Shown in pieces: positions 33,728 to 44,065 of a DNA stretch of 64,000 nucleotides; position 1 is the stretch's first letter; every line of letters starts with the position of its first letter. This stretch comes from Clostridium hydrogenum (GTDB taxonomy: Bacteria; Bacillota; Clostridia; Clostridiales; Clostridiaceae): assembly GCF_021432385.1 (NCBI RefSeq), contig NZ_JAEACT010000002.1, positions 1,817,501 to 1,881,500 on the forward strand, written 5' to 3'. The notes under the pieces were generated by a model. That model did no database searches, was not told where the DNA came from, and saw only the letters and a program-made list of their open reading frames with translations. The translations under genes and the position numbers were made by a program.

Positions 33728-34693
33728 GTGAGAGAATATAAAAAATTAATTCAGTGCATAGTCCTTTTGTTAATATTTATTATCTTTACATTATTAATAA
33801 AATACTATTTTAAGCCCTTTTTTGCTATCGTCTTTTTAATTATACTATGTAATCCTGTGTACAAGCTTCTTTGTAAGCTTAAACTTTTTAATGATAAAAT
33901 AAATGCAATTATAAGTATAATATTTATTAACATAGTAGTTTTTATTATACTTTTGTATATGGGAAATTTTATTATTAGGGAAATTGGAGCTGTGGCAATA
34001 GATTATTATAATAATTTAAATGGAACAGGCCTTAACCATGTTTCATTAACAAAAGATTTTAATTTAAACAATCTAATTGTAAATTTAAAATCGCATATTG
34101 TAAGTTTTATTAATAGTGATTTTATAAAAAAAGGAGCAATTTATACTACAGACGGTATATTTTCTTATTTTGTTGGTAATATGGCTGTTTACTTTATTTT
34201 GGTAGATAAATATGATATAGTTAATTTATCTAAAATGCTATTTACAGAAGAAAAAGTAAAATTACTTATTGATAAATTTGAAAAAGTAAAACAATTGCTA
34301 AAAGTTGAAGTTTCTTTGGTTTTAGTTACATCCTTGGAAACTGTAGCTGGTTTTTATATTTTGGGAATAAAAGATGCTTTTATGCTTGGTGCTTTATGTG
34401 GCATTTTGGATATACTTCCATATGTGGGAACAATAATTGTTTTTATCCCTTTGATTTTGTGCCGCATAAATGAACAAAACTACATAATTGCTTTTGGATT
34501 GCTTTTTTTGTATATTTTACTTCAAATAAATAGACAAATTTTAGAGACTAAATTTATGAGCACTAAACTAAAAATTCATCCGTTACTTATTTTAATTTCA
34601 ATTTATGTTGGAGTTAAGCTTTTTGGAATAATAGGATTGTTTATGGGACCGCTATATGTGATAAGTGCTAAGGAAATAATATTTTCTTTTTAA
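33728..34693 (+). CDS. AI-2E family transporter (PerM/YdiK-like)
   Basis: A 321-aa membrane protein with GTG start at 33728 after CAAGGAGTATAATGGTGAA. About seven or eight hydrophobic segments, with the family's cytoplasmic-side patterns FMLGALCGILDILPYVGTII and FMSTKLKIHPLLILISIYVG near the C-terminus. Members include sporulation membrane proteins, Na+/H+ exchangers and putative autoinducer exporters; the substrate here is unknown. It follows the helicase-S24 gene by 76 bases, probably co-transcribed. Confidence 0.85.
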   Translation: MREYKKLIQCIVLLLIFIIFTLLIKYYFKPFFAIVFLIILCNPVYKLLCKLKLFNDKINAIISIIFINIVVFIILLYMGNFIIREIGAVAIDYYNNLNGTGLNHVSLTKDFNLNNLIVNLKSHIVSFINSDFIKKGAIYTTDGIFSYFVGNMAVYFILVDKYDIVNLSKMLFTEEKVKLLIDKFEKVKQLLKVEVSLVLVTSLETVAGFYILGIKDAFMLGALCGILDILPYVGTIIVFIPLILCRINEQNYIIAFGLLFLYILLQINRQILETKFMSTKLKIHPLLILISIYVGVKLFGIIGLFMGPLYVISAKEIIFSF

Positions 34694-34756
34694 GGTTATA
34701 ATATAGTGAAACTATAAGCTAAGAATGATGAATTTTATGGTAAATGCTTTAGCTAA

Positions 34757-34855
34757 AGATAAAACGCTTGAAACTTCAAAATTAATTTGTATTAATAATG
34801 ACGTTTTCTTGGAATTATGATTTAAATTGATTTTGGTAGTTGAAATGGTTTATCT
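34757..34855. repeat. 99-bp palindromic intergenic repeat (inverted copy)
   Basis: Starts AGATAAAACGCTTGAAACTT and ends GTAGTTGAAATGGTTTATCT. Its reverse complement aligns along its whole length with 46440-46537. Located just before dxr. Confidence 0.8.
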
Positions 34856-34873
34856 ATATATAGGAGTGATACA

Positions 34874-36022
34874 ATGAAGAACATATCAATAATAGGTGCA
34901 ACTGGGTCTATTGGAACTCAAACACTAGAGGTTATGAAAAGTGATAAAGATAATTATAAATTAATAGCTGCTACAGCAAATAAAAACTTTAATAAAATGA
35001 TAGAAATAATAAAGGAGTTTAGCCCAAAACTTGTTGTTATGACTGAGAAATATGCATATGATAAAGTTTATGAATATTGCAGGAACACTGATACAATTGT
35101 AAAGTTTGGTTTTGATGCATTAAGTGAAGCTGCTTCAATGCAAGAGGTAGACATAGTAGTTACTTCCATAGTTGGAATGATTGGTTTAGTACCAACATTG
35201 ACGGCAATAAAGGCTGGTAAAGATATAGCTTTAGCAAATAAAGAAACACTTGTAGTTGGAGGAGAAATAGTAAATAAGGAAGCAGAAAAGTATGGAGTAA
35301 AGATACTCCCTGTTGATTCTGAGCATGGTGCTATTTTTCAATGTCTTCAGGGAAACAAAAATTCAGAAGTATCAAGATTACTTTTAACAGCGTCAGGAGG
35401 ACCTTTTAGAGGTAAAAAAATTGATGAACTTAAGAATGTTACGTTAAAAGAAGCTTTAAATCATCCAAACTGGAGTATGGGCAAAAAAATAACTATAGAT
35501 TCCGCTACACTTATGAATAAGGGACTTGAAGTAATTGAGGCACACTGGCTTTTTCATGCTGATTTTGATAATATCAAGGTTGTTGTTCATCCTCAAAGTA
35601 TTATTCATTCAATGGTTGAGTATAAAGATGGAAGTGTTATAGCACAAATGGCATCACCAGATATGAAACTGCCTATACAGTATGCATTAAATTATCCTAA
35701 AAGATGCGAAAGTGTAATAAAGCCTCTAGACTTTTATTCTATGCATAATTTAGAATTTGAAAAACCAGATATGGATACTTTTAAATGTCTAAAATACGCA
35801 TATGAAGCTGGAAAAGCAGGTGGTATAATGCCAACTATTTTAAATTCAGCAAATGAATATGCGGTAGATTTATTTTTAAATAACAAGATTAAATTTAATC
35901 AAATAAGCGAGATTATATATGATTCATTGAATAAATTTGAAAATACACAAATTGACAGTGTTGAAACCATTTTGAATGAAAATAAGAAGGTAACTGAATA
36001 TTTAAAGGGTAAATATGAATAA
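34874..36022 (+). CDS. dxr: 1-deoxy-D-xylulose 5-phosphate reductoisomerase
   Basis: A 382-aa enzyme of the non-mevalonate isoprenoid pathway (DXP to MEP, NADPH-dependent). NADPH-binding ISIIGATGSIGTQTLEV is at the N-terminus; LANKETLVVGG, PVDSEHGAIFQ and ASGGPFRG are active-site segments. It is the first of a dxr-rseP-ispG unit with very short gaps. Confidence 0.96.
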   Translation: MKNISIIGATGSIGTQTLEVMKSDKDNYKLIAATANKNFNKMIEIIKEFSPKLVVMTEKYAYDKVYEYCRNTDTIVKFGFDALSEAASMQEVDIVVTSIVGMIGLVPTLTAIKAGKDIALANKETLVVGGEIVNKEAEKYGVKILPVDSEHGAIFQCLQGNKNSEVSRLLLTASGGPFRGKKIDELKNVTLKEALNHPNWSMGKKITIDSATLMNKGLEVIEAHWLFHADFDNIKVVVHPQSIIHSMVEYKDGSVIAQMASPDMKLPIQYALNYPKRCESVIKPLDFYSMHNLEFEKPDMDTFKCLKYAYEAGKAGGIMPTILNSANEYAVDLFLNNKIKFNQISEIIYDSLNKFENTQIDSVETILNENKKVTEYLKGKYE

Positions 36023-36031
36023 TTAGGAGTG

Positions 36032-37057
36032 ATGAATTTGAGCCTTATTAATATAATTATAGCTATAATAGTTTTAGGAATTATAGTTCTCATACATGAA
36101 CTCGGACATTTTATATTAGCAAAATTAAATGGTGTTAAGGTAGAAGAATTTGCCATAGGTATGGGACCTAAAATATTAGGAATCAAAGGAAAAGAAACTC
36201 AATATTCAATTAGAATTTTGCCTATAGGTGGATATGTTAATATGACTGGTGAACAGGAAAAGAGTGATGATCCACGCGCTTATTGTAATAAATCACCATT
36301 AAGAAGATTGAGTATTGTGGCGGCTGGACCTATAATGAATCTTTTACTTGCTATAATACTGTATTGCATAGTTGCAAACGTAACAGGATTTGCATCACCT
36401 AAGATAAGCGGATTTACAGCTAATTCTGCTGCTAAGGAAGCTGGAGTTAAAGTTAATGATGTAATAGTAAAGGCAGATAATTCATCTATACATACCTGGG
36501 ATGATTTTTCTCTTAAAATGCTTTTAAACAAAGGAAAAACTATAAATATAACTGTAAAAAGAAATAATCAAATTAAAAGTTTTAATGTAAAACCTATAAA
36601 AAATGAAAAAGAAAATAGATATATGGTAGGTATAGCACCTACAGTTGTTTCAAAGCCATCAATTATAGAAAGTATTAGTTATGGTGGTAGTGAAACGGTA
36701 ACAATGATTAAAGAAGTTTTTTTAAGCTTTAAAATGTTATTTACAGGCCAGTTATCAGCTAAAGATGTTTCGGGACCTGTAAGTATTGTTAGAGTGACAG
36801 GAGCAGCGGCAAGTGCTGGATTTATTAATCTAATAAATTTTATGGCTTTTTTAAGTGCTAATGTTGGTATGTTTAATTTACTACCATTCCCAGCGCTTGA
36901 TGGAGGATATGTAATATTATTTGTAATTCAAATAATAACAGGTAAAAAAATAGATGATGATAAAGTCGGAATAGTAACAACAATTGGTTTTGCACTTTTA
37001 ATGGCTTTAATGGTTGTTGTTACAATAAAGGATGTATTATATCCGCTTAAGATATGA
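36032..37057 (+). CDS. rseP: Site-2 intramembrane metalloprotease RseP
   Basis: A membrane zinc protease of about 341 aa: HELGH near residue 25 in the first membrane helix, a central PDZ domain (GFTANSAAKEAGVKVNDVIV), and MFNLLPFPALDGGYVI in the C-terminal membrane part supplying the third zinc ligand. It cleaves membrane-anchored regulators and signal remnants. ATG 36032 follows GGAGT; the stop overlaps the ispG ribosome site. Confidence 0.93.
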   Translation: MNLSLINIIIAIIVLGIIVLIHELGHFILAKLNGVKVEEFAIGMGPKILGIKGKETQYSIRILPIGGYVNMTGEQEKSDDPRAYCNKSPLRRLSIVAAGPIMNLLLAIILYCIVANVTGFASPKISGFTANSAAKEAGVKVNDVIVKADNSSIHTWDDFSLKMLLNKGKTINITVKRNNQIKSFNVKPIKNEKENRYMVGIAPTVVSKPSIIESISYGGSETVTMIKEVFLSFKMLFTGQLSAKDVSGPVSIVRVTGAAASAGFINLINFMAFLSANVGMFNLLPFPALDGGYVILFVIQIITGKKIDDDKVGIVTTIGFALLMALMVVVTIKDVLYPLKI

Positions 37058-37068
37058 GGTGTTTAAAA

Positions 37069-38118
37069 TTGGAAAGAATTAAAACTAAACAAATAAAGGT
37101 TGGTAATATATTTATCGGTGGAGATTATAGAGTAACTGTTCAATCTATGACTAATACAGATACTAGGGATGCAGATGAAACTTTAATGCAGATCAGAAAA
37201 TTAGAAAATGCTGGCTGCGATATAATAAGATGTGCTGTTCCAGATATGGAGGCGGCAGAGGCTTTGAAGAAAATTACAAAAAACACGACTATGCCTGTAG
37301 TTGCTGATATACATTTTGATTATAGATTAGCATTGGAATCAATTAAAAATGGTGTCTCAGCACTTAGAATTAATCCAGGGAATATAGGCGCAAAAGAAAG
37401 AGTTGAATTAGTAGCAAAAAGTGCAAAAGAAAAACAAATTCCAATACGTATAGGTGTAAATTCAGGCTCACTTGAAAAAGATCTTTTAGAGAAGTATAAA
37501 GGTGTTTCAGCTGAGGCTTTGGTGGAAAGTGCATTAAAACATGTAGAAATTCTTGAAAATGTTAATTTTGATGATATTGTTATATCTATAAAATCATCAA
37601 ATGTTAAAATGATGATAGATAGCTATAAATTAATAGCTAAAAAGGTAAATTATCCTCTTCATCTTGGAGTTACGGAAGCCGGTACAATTTGGAGGGGAAC
37701 AATTAAATCTTCAATAGGAATTGGAGCTCTTTTAAGTGAAGGAATTGGAGATACAATAAGGGTTTCGTTGACAGGTGATCCAATAGAGGAAGTTAAAGTT
37801 GGAAGAGAAATATTAAAAACTTTTGGATACATTAAAAGTGGAATTGAGTTCGTTTCATGTCCAACATGCGGAAGAACTTCTATTGATTTGATTAAAATAG
37901 CAAATGAAGTTGAAAAAAGACTTGAAAATTCAAATAAAAATATTAAAGTGGCAGTAATGGGTTGCGTTGTTAATGGACCTGGAGAGGCAAGAGAAGCAGA
38001 TATTGGAATTGCAGGTGGAAAGGGCGAAGGACTAATATTTAAAAAGGGCAAAATTATTAAAAAGGTAAAAGAAGAATATTTAGTTGACGAATTAATAAAT
38101 GAAATTGATAATATGTAA
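37069..38118 (+). CDS. ispG: 4-hydroxy-3-methylbut-2-enyl diphosphate synthase
   Basis: A 349-aa [4Fe-4S] enzyme late in the MEP pathway. TTG 37069 is preferred because GAGGTG ends eight bases before it. VQSMTNTDTRD lies near the N-terminus; the iron-sulfur Cys motifs are CPTCGRTSIDL and VMGCVVNGPGEAREAD. In many clostridia polC follows ispG; here the rimP leader follows. Confidence 0.95.
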   Translation: MERIKTKQIKVGNIFIGGDYRVTVQSMTNTDTRDADETLMQIRKLENAGCDIIRCAVPDMEAAEALKKITKNTTMPVVADIHFDYRLALESIKNGVSALRINPGNIGAKERVELVAKSAKEKQIPIRIGVNSGSLEKDLLEKYKGVSAEALVESALKHVEILENVNFDDIVISIKSSNVKMMIDSYKLIAKKVNYPLHLGVTEAGTIWRGTIKSSIGIGALLSEGIGDTIRVSLTGDPIEEVKVGREILKTFGYIKSGIEFVSCPTCGRTSIDLIKIANEVEKRLENSNKNIKVAVMGCVVNGPGEAREADIGIAGGKGEGLIFKKGKIIKKVKEEYLVDELINEIDNM

Positions 38119-38183
38119 TTCTATACTGAAATAAAAATAAACCATATCTAAAAATGGAAAGGTAATAAGTTTTTAACTTTTTC

Positions 38184-38212
38184 TTGAAATATGTATCTAA
38201 CTGTGATACTAT
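38184..38212 (+). promoter_or_regulatory. rimP-nusA operon promoter
   Basis: TTGAAA (38184-38189) and TACTAT (38207-38212) with a 17-base spacer, about 230 bases before rimP. Confidence 0.65.
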
Positions 38213-38250
38213 ATAGTTATATTAAAGTTTGCTGATAAATTTTATCTTAG

Positions 38251-38307
38251 AGAGTGGGTTGAAACCCGCTCTTTCGTTTTGTATGCGCAACGATATGTTG
38301 CGTTTTT
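38251..38307 (+). promoter_or_regulatory. Attenuator-like leader upstream of rimP
   Basis: Two hairpins in the long leader: AGAGTGGGTT with AACCCGCTCT (38251-38272), then CGCAAC-GATAT-GTTGCG (38286-38302) followed by TTTTT, an intrinsic terminator before the first gene. A terminator inside a leader suggests regulated readthrough, plausibly by the operon product NusA. The remaining ~130 bases to rimP are AT-rich without other features. Confidence 0.6.
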
Positions 38308-38444
38308 CATTAATACGATTTTTGAAAAAAATATACCCTAGGTGAATTTGTTTTTTTACTAACTTTAATATATTACATTTTATATGTCTTTAAAGGTTTA
38401 AATACTTTAAAATAGTAAAATATATATTGTGAGGAGGGATAATT

Positions 38445-38891
38445 TTGATAGATAAGCTGATAGAATTGATTAAACCATTAGTTGAAGAACTAAATTATGA
38501 TTTTTATCATCTTGAATTTGTTAATGAAGACGGAGAAAATTATTTAAGAATATATATAGACAGTAGTGAGGGAATAAGTCATTCTGATTGTGAAAAGGTA
38601 AGCAGAAAAGTAAGTGATGTACTTGATGAAGAAGATCCTATTCCTTACAGTTACTACTTAGAAGTATCTTCTTCTGGTATTTTTAGAACTTTATTTACAG
38701 ATGAACATTTAAAAAGATATAATGGTAATAATGTAAGAATAAAAATCAAAGGTACTTTTAATCATGAAAAAGAATTTGTTGGTAAACTAAATGGATTTAA
38801 TGATGAAAATATAGAAATTATTATTGATGAAGAAGAAATAAAAATTCCTAGAAAAAAAATAAAGAGGATTAATTTAGAAGGGGAGCTTTGA
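38445..38891 (+). CDS. rimP: Ribosome maturation factor RimP
   Basis: A 148-aa protein needed for 30S subunit assembly. TTG start at 38445 after GAGGAGGGAT. The RimP N-domain (NYDFYHLEFVNEDGENYLRI, GISHSDCEKVSRKVSDVLDE) and the SH3-like C-domain (PRKKIKRINLEGEL) are clear. Thirteen bases separate it from nusA. Confidence 0.95.
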   Translation: MIDKLIELIKPLVEELNYDFYHLEFVNEDGENYLRIYIDSSEGISHSDCEKVSRKVSDVLDEEDPIPYSYYLEVSSSGIFRTLFTDEHLKRYNGNNVRIKIKGTFNHEKEFVGKLNGFNDENIEIIIDEEEIKIPRKKIKRINLEGEL

Positions 38892-38904
38892 GGAGGTTAA
38901 ATAA

Positions 38905-39957
38905 ATGAATCAGGAATTTATTCAAGCACTTAGGGAAATTGTTAGTGAAAAGGGAATAAGCGAAGACATGCTTTTTGAAACAATTGAGGATGCGTTAGTT
39001 GCAGCATATAAGAAAAATTATGCTAAGGTTGCAGAAAATATTCATAATGTAAGAGTATCTATGGATAGAGACAATGGTGAAATACATGTATATTCACAGA
39101 AAAAAGTTGTAGATGAAATTGAAGATAAAATTTCAGAAATTTCTTTAGAAGAAGCCAAGAGCATAAGTAATGTTTATGAGGTTGGTGACATTGTAGATAT
39201 AGAAGTAACACCAAAAAGTTTTGGAAGAGTAGCAGCTCAAGCTGCAAAGCAAGTAGTTGTTCAAAGAATAAAAGAAGCAGAAAGAAGCCTTGTATATAAT
39301 GAATTTTCTGAAAAGGAATTTGATATTGTAACAGGTAAGGTTCTTAGGAAAGACAAAGGAAATGTATTAATAGATCTTGGTAGAATAGAAGCAATTCTAA
39401 CTCCGTCTGAGCAGATACAAGGAGAAGAATATGTATATAATTCAAGAATAAAACTTTATATAGTGGAAGTTAAAAACACAACTAAAGGTGCGCAAGTTGT
39501 AATATCAAGAACTCATCCTGGTCTTGTTAAAAGATTATTTGAACTTGAAGTACCAGAAATATATAATGGTGTTGTGGAAATAAAAGGCATATCAAGAGAA
39601 GCAGGATCAAGAACTAAAATAGCTGTTTATTCCAACGATGAAAATATAGACCCTATGGGCGCTTGCGTTGGGCAAAAAGGAGTAAGAGTTCAAAACATAG
39701 TTAATGAACTAAAAAATGAAAAAATAGACATTATAAAATGGAGTAAGCTTCCAGAAGAGTATATTGCTAATTCTATAAGCCCTGCTAAAGTTTTAGATGT
39801 TACAATAAATGAAGAAAATAAATCAGCTCAAATAGTTGTAGATGACAATCAACTTTCACTTGCTATAGGAAAAGAAGGTCAAAATGTAAGACTTGCAGCT
39901 AAATTAACAGGCTGGAAAATTGATATAAAGAGTAAATCTCAAGTTGAAAATAGCTAA
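38905..39957 (+). CDS. nusA: Transcription termination/antitermination factor NusA
   Basis: A 350-aa protein: N-terminal RNA-polymerase-binding domain, S1 domain (~135-200), then two KH domains with DPMGACVGQKGVRVQNIVNE and LSLAIGKEGQNVRLAAKLTG. It lacks the acidic C-terminal repeats of enterobacteria, as usual in Firmicutes. GAGGAGGTT precedes ATG. Confidence 0.96.
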   Translation: MNQEFIQALREIVSEKGISEDMLFETIEDALVAAYKKNYAKVAENIHNVRVSMDRDNGEIHVYSQKKVVDEIEDKISEISLEEAKSISNVYEVGDIVDIEVTPKSFGRVAAQAAKQVVVQRIKEAERSLVYNEFSEKEFDIVTGKVLRKDKGNVLIDLGRIEAILTPSEQIQGEEYVYNSRIKLYIVEVKNTTKGAQVVISRTHPGLVKRLFELEVPEIYNGVVEIKGISREAGSRTKIAVYSNDENIDPMGACVGQKGVRVQNIVNELKNEKIDIIKWSKLPEEYIANSISPAKVLDVTINEENKSAQIVVDDNQLSLAIGKEGQNVRLAAKLTGWKIDIKSKSQVENS

Positions 39958-39996
39958 AATTAAATATTTAAGTATGCTGTATTGGAGGTGCTGTCC

Positions 39997-40266
39997 ATGA
40001 AAGTAAAAAAGATACCTCAAAGAATGTGCACAGGGTGTATGCAGATGAAACCTAAAAAGGAACTAATTAGGATTGTGAAAAATAAGGATAATGAAGTTTC
40101 AATAGATACGACTGGCAAAAAACCTGGCAGAGGAGCATATATATGCAAAAATATTGAATGCTTAGAAAAGGCAGTTAAGCAAAAAAGGCTTGAAAAAAAT
40201 CTTGAAAGAAAGATTGATGATGATTTATATGCTAGATTAAAGGATGAGATTATTAATGAACAATAA
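39997..40266 (+). CDS. ylxR: YlxR family RNA-binding protein
   Basis: An 89-aa basic protein with QRMCTGCMQMKPKKELIRIV and GRGAYICKNIECL, typical of YlxR (RNaseP-modulating nucleic-acid-binding family). ATG 39997 follows GGAGGTG. It overlaps the next gene by 11 bases. Confidence 0.92.
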   Translation: MKVKKIPQRMCTGCMQMKPKKELIRIVKNKDNEVSIDTTGKKPGRGAYICKNIECLEKAVKQKRLEKNLERKIDDDLYARLKDEIINEQ

Positions 40267-40570
40267 GTTTCTTCAATTTTTAGGTATAACTAAAAAATCA
40301 GGTAATCTTTTAGAAGGCTATAATAAATGTGAAGAGGCATTAAAATATGGAAAAGCAAAATTAATAATATTGTCAGAGGATGTCTCTCAAAACACCAAGG
40401 ATAAATTTGAAAATTATTCCCTAAGGTTTAATGTTCCTATTATAAATAATGGATTTTTAAGTGAGGAATTGGGAAAAATACTAGGTAGAAAAGAAATTAA
40501 AGTATTATGTATTATAGATTACAAAATGAGCACTAAATTAATAGAGCTATTGAAGCAAGAAAATAATTAA
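40256..40570 (+). CDS. L7Ae-family ribosomal protein (YlxQ-like)
   Basis: A 104-aa protein with NKFLQFLGITKKSGNLLEG and KAKLIILSEDVSQNTKDKF, the L7Ae/L30e kink-turn RNA-binding fold found between ylxR and infB in Firmicutes. ATG 40256 lies inside ylxR; an in-frame ATG at 40244 is a less likely start. Confidence 0.9.
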   Translation: MNNKFLQFLGITKKSGNLLEGYNKCEEALKYGKAKLIILSEDVSQNTKDKFENYSLRFNVPIINNGFLSEELGKILGRKEIKVLCIIDYKMSTKLIELLKQENN

Positions 40571-40585
40571 ACGGGGGTGTATGAT

Positions 40586-42712
40586 TTGTCGAAAGTTAGA
40601 ATATATGAATTGTCAAAAAAATTAGGTAGATCAAGCAAAGAACTCATAGCTTTACTCGAAGACGAGTTTGGTATCAAAGTAAAAAATCATATGAGTGCAA
40701 TTGATGATGAAGATGCAGAATTAATAGAAGAGATGATTTCAGAGCAAGATAAAGAATCTGCAGCTGATGGAAATAATGAAACTAAAACTTCCAGCATAGT
40801 AGAAGAATATGAAGATGCAATAGCAGATAGTATAAAAGTAAGAAAAAATAATAAAAAGAATAAGAATAAAACTAAAGATGCGGAGGAACAAAATATTAAT
40901 AACGAAAATGGTTCAGATGTAGCTGAAAGAGGCGTAATAGAAATAGAAAAAACAATAACAGTCAAGGATTTAGCTGACAAACTTGATAAACCTACGACAG
41001 AAGTCATTAAACAACTTATGTTTATGGGAGTAATGGCTGCTATAAATCAAGAAATTGATATCGAAACAGCAACAAAAGTAGCCGATAAATTTGAAATAGA
41101 TGTAGTTATGAAAGCTGATGACGAAGATAAAAAGGAACTTGAGAATGAGTTTGAAAGTATTTTTGAGGATGAAGAAGTAGTAGAAGAAGAAAATTTAATA
41201 AAAAGACCACCTGTTGTAACTGTAATGGGTCATGTAGATCATGGTAAAACATCTCTTCTTGATGCTATAAAAAAATCAAAGGTTACAGAAACAGAAGCTG
41301 GCGGAATAACACAGCATATAGGTGCCTACACTGTAAATGTAAATGGGGAAAAAGTAACTTTCCTTGACACTCCTGGCCACGAAGCTTTTACTGCAATGAG
41401 AGCTAGAGGAGCACAAATTACCGATGTGGTAATTTTAGTTGTTGCTGCTGATGATGGTATTATGCCTCAAACAAAAGAAGCAATAAATCACTGCAAGGCT
41501 GCCGATGTTCCTATAATTGTTGCTATTAATAAAATTGATAAACCAGGTGCAAATATTGATAAAGTTAAACAGGAACTCACAGAAAATGGCATCATACCTG
41601 AAGATTGGGGTGGAGATGTTGTATGTGTACCTGTATCAGCTAGAACAAGAGAAGGTTTAGATACTTTACTTGAAATGACAGTACTTACATCCGAAATTCT
41701 TGAATTAAAAGCTGATCCTAAACGTAAGGCAAGAGGTACTGTAATTGAAGCAAAACTTGATAAAGGAAGAGGTTCAGTTGCATCATTGCTTGTTCAAAAT
41801 GGTACACTTCATGTAGGAGATTCGATTATTGTAGGATCAACTTACGGAAGAATAAGAGCAATGTTTGATGATAAAGGTAAGAAAATTAAGTCAGCGGGAC
41901 CATCAGTACCAGTTGAAGTACTTGGACTTTCAGATGTTCCAGAAGCTGGAGATAAATTTAATGTTGTTAAAGATGAAAAATCTGCAAGAAATATGGCTGA
42001 ACTTAGAGTTCAAAAATTAAGAAGCGCTAATCTTGCTGCTAAGCATAAAGTTTCTTTGGAAGATTTGTACAGTCAAATACAAGAAGGAAAAGTAAAAGAA
42101 TTAAGTATTATAGTTAAAGCAGATGTTCAAGGATCGGTAGAAGCTGTTAAACAATCATTTGAAAAATTATCTACTGATGAAGTTAAAATAAGAGTTATAC
42201 ACTGTGCAGTAGGAGCTATAACTGAAACTGATATAATTTTAGCAAGTGCTTCTAATGCAATAATAATAGGATTTAATGTAAGACCTGATAATAATGCAGC
42301 TGCTCTTGCTGAAAAAGAAGATGTAGATATAAAAACTTATAGAGTTATATATAATGCTATTGATGATATTAAAGCCGCTATGGCAGGTATGCTTGAGCCT
42401 GAGTTTAAGGAAGTTGTTATTGGAAGAGTAGAAGTAAGGCAGGTATATAAAATATCAAGCATTGGAACTGTTGCAGGTTGCTATGTTCTAAATGGAAAAA
42501 TAACTAGAAATAGCCAAATTAGACTTATTAGAGATGGTATCGTAATTTTAGAAGGCGAGCTTGGATCATTAAAAAGATTTAAAGATGATGCAAAGGAAGT
42601 TGCTCAGGGATTTGAATGTGGTATTACACTAGAAAAGTACAATGATGAAAAAGAAGGAGATATCATTGAAGCTTTTGAAATGCAAGAAGTTAAACCTAAA
42701 TTAAATAAGTAA
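40586..42712 (+). CDS. infB: Translation initiation factor IF-2
   Basis: A 708-aa GTPase that places initiator tRNA. TTG 40586 follows GGGGGTG. An N-terminal IF2N domain ([12 protein letters not shown]), a charged linker (~50-120), then the G domain: G1 [10 protein letters not shown]3 DTPGHEAF, G4 NKID; C-terminal beta-barrels follow. The linker is short, as in other clostridia. Confidence 0.96.
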   Translation: MSKVRIYELSKKLGRSSKELIALLEDEFGIKVKNHMSAIDDEDAELIEEMISEQDKESAADGNNETKTSSIVEEYEDAIADSIKVRKNNKKNKNKTKDAEEQNINNENGSDVAERGVIEIEKTITVKDLADKLDKPTTEVIKQLMFMGVMAAINQEIDIETATKVADKFEIDVVMKADDEDKKELENEFESIFEDEEVVEEENLIKRPPVVTVMGHVDHGKTSLLDAIKKSKVTETEAGGITQHIGAYTVNVNGEKVTFLDTPGHEAFTAMRARGAQITDVVILVVAADDGIMPQTKEAINHCKAADVPIIVAINKIDKPGANIDKVKQELTENGIIPEDWGGDVVCVPVSARTREGLDTLLEMTVLTSEILELKADPKRKARGTVIEAKLDKGRGSVASLLVQNGTLHVGDSIIVGSTYGRIRAMFDDKGKKIKSAGPSVPVEVLGLSDVPEAGDKFNVVKDEKSARNMAELRVQKLRSANLAAKHKVSLEDLYSQIQEGKVKELSIIVKADVQGSVEAVKQSFEKLSTDEVKIRVIHCAVGAITETDIILASASNAIIIGFNVRPDNNAAALAEKEDVDIKTYRVIYNAIDDIKAAMAGMLEPEFKEVVIGRVEVRQVYKISSIGTVAGCYVLNGKITRNSQIRLIRDGIVILEGELGSLKRFKDDAKEVAQGFECGITLEKYNDEKEGDIIEAFEMQEVKPKLNK

Positions 42713-42741
42713 ACTAAACTTCTTTGGAAGGGAAGATTTAT

Positions 42742-43107
42742 ATGGCTAAATATAGAAGTGGAAGAATTAACGAAGAAGTAAAAAAAACTATTAGCAATAC
42801 TATACAAAACGAAATAAGAGATCCAAGATTTACAGCTATGGTAAGTGTAACTAAAGTTGATGTAACTAAAGATTTAAGATATGCTAAGGTTTATGTTTCT
42901 ATACTTGGAAAAGAAGATGAACAAAAAGAAGCTTTAGCAATACTTAAAAATAGTGCCTCCTTTATAAGAAGAGAATTAGCAAAAGGCGTCAAGCTTAGAA
43001 ATACACCAGAAGTAATTTTTGAGCTAGATAATACCATAGAGTATGGTATGCATATAGATGCACTTTTGGAAAAGATAAAGGAGAATGACAAAAATGATAG
43101 TGAATAG
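42742..43107 (+). CDS. rbfA: Ribosome-binding factor A
   Basis: A 121-aa KH-like protein for late 30S maturation: RSGRINEEVKKTISNTIQNE, DPRFTAMVSVTKVDVTKDLR and YAKVYVSILG are diagnostic. ATG 42742 is preceded by GAAGGGAAG. It overlaps nrnA. Confidence 0.95.
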   Translation: MAKYRSGRINEEVKKTISNTIQNEIRDPRFTAMVSVTKVDVTKDLRYAKVYVSILGKEDEQKEALAILKNSASFIRRELAKGVKLRNTPEVIFELDNTIEYGMHIDALLEKIKENDKNDSE

Positions 43108-44065
43108 AATAATAGATAAGATTATGAAAAGTAATAAGATTGCAATTACTTTTCATGTTTCGCCTGATGGAGATTCTATTGGTTCTAGTCTTGGACTTTT
43201 ATATGGTTTAAGATCACTTAATAAAGATGCATATATATTGTGTAAAGAGGCAATTCCTGAAGTATTTTCATTTTTGGCAAATTCTAATGAAATAGATGGA
43301 GAAAGTACAACTTTAAGGGAAAATACAGATTTGCTCATTACTCTTGACTGTGGTAATGTTGAAAGGCTAAATTACAATATAACGGTAGAAGAATTTAAAA
43401 ATAGAAATTATGAAGTTATAAATATGGATCATCATATTACTAATGATTTATTTGGGGATTTAAATTACGTTGATTCTAATGCAGCTTCAGTTGGCGAAAT
43501 AATTTATCAAATTTTAAAAATGATGAATGTAACTATAAACAAAGAAATTGCAGCATGTTTGTATACGTCAATACTTACTGATACAGGTTCATTTAGGCAT
43601 TCTAACACAACAAGTGTTACGCATAATATAGCCGGAGATTTAATAAATACTGGCCTTGATTTTAGTGAAATACATAGAACGATATTTGATAATAAGAAAT
43701 TTGAGGTTTTAAAACTTCAAGCTATTGTTATGAATGATATGTATTTGGCTTGCGATAAGAAATTGTGTGTTATGAAAGTTACAAAGGATATGATAAAAAA
43801 TTCTGGAGCAGATGAATCTGATACTGGAGAACTTGTTTCACTTGGACTTAAAGTTAATACAGCAGAAGTGAGTGTATTGTTAAAAGAAAAAGATGATATC
43901 ACTAAATTAAGTCTTAGGTCTAAATCTTATGTTGATGTTAGAAAAATAGCTGAGAAATTTGGCGGTGGTGGTCATATAAGGGCAGCTGGATTAGCTATAA
44001 ATACAGACATTAAAGATGCAGAAAAAATTATAATAAGTGAAATTGAAAAAGAGTTGATAGGATGA
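43094..44065 (+). CDS. nrnA: DHH phosphoesterase, NrnA type (nanoRNase / pAp phosphatase)
   Basis: A 323-aa protein with DHH-family metal motifs (FHVSPDGDSIGSS, LDCGN, NMDHHITN, YVDSNAASVGE) and the DHHA1 domain ending in KFGGGGHIRAAGL. It degrades short oligonucleotides to mononucleotides and dephosphorylates pAp. ATG 43094 is preferred since AAGGAGA ends nine bases before it. Overlaps truB by four bases. Confidence 0.92.
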   Translation: MIVNRIIDKIMKSNKIAITFHVSPDGDSIGSSLGLLYGLRSLNKDAYILCKEAIPEVFSFLANSNEIDGESTTLRENTDLLITLDCGNVERLNYNITVEEFKNRNYEVINMDHHITNDLFGDLNYVDSNAASVGEIIYQILKMMNVTINKEIAACLYTSILTDTGSFRHSNTTSVTHNIAGDLINTGLDFSEIHRTIFDNKKFEVLKLQAIVMNDMYLACDKKLCVMKVTKDMIKNSGADESDTGELVSLGLKVNTAEVSVLLKEKDDITKLSLRSKSYVDVRKIAEKFGGGGHIRAAGLAINTDIKDAEKIIISEIEKELIG

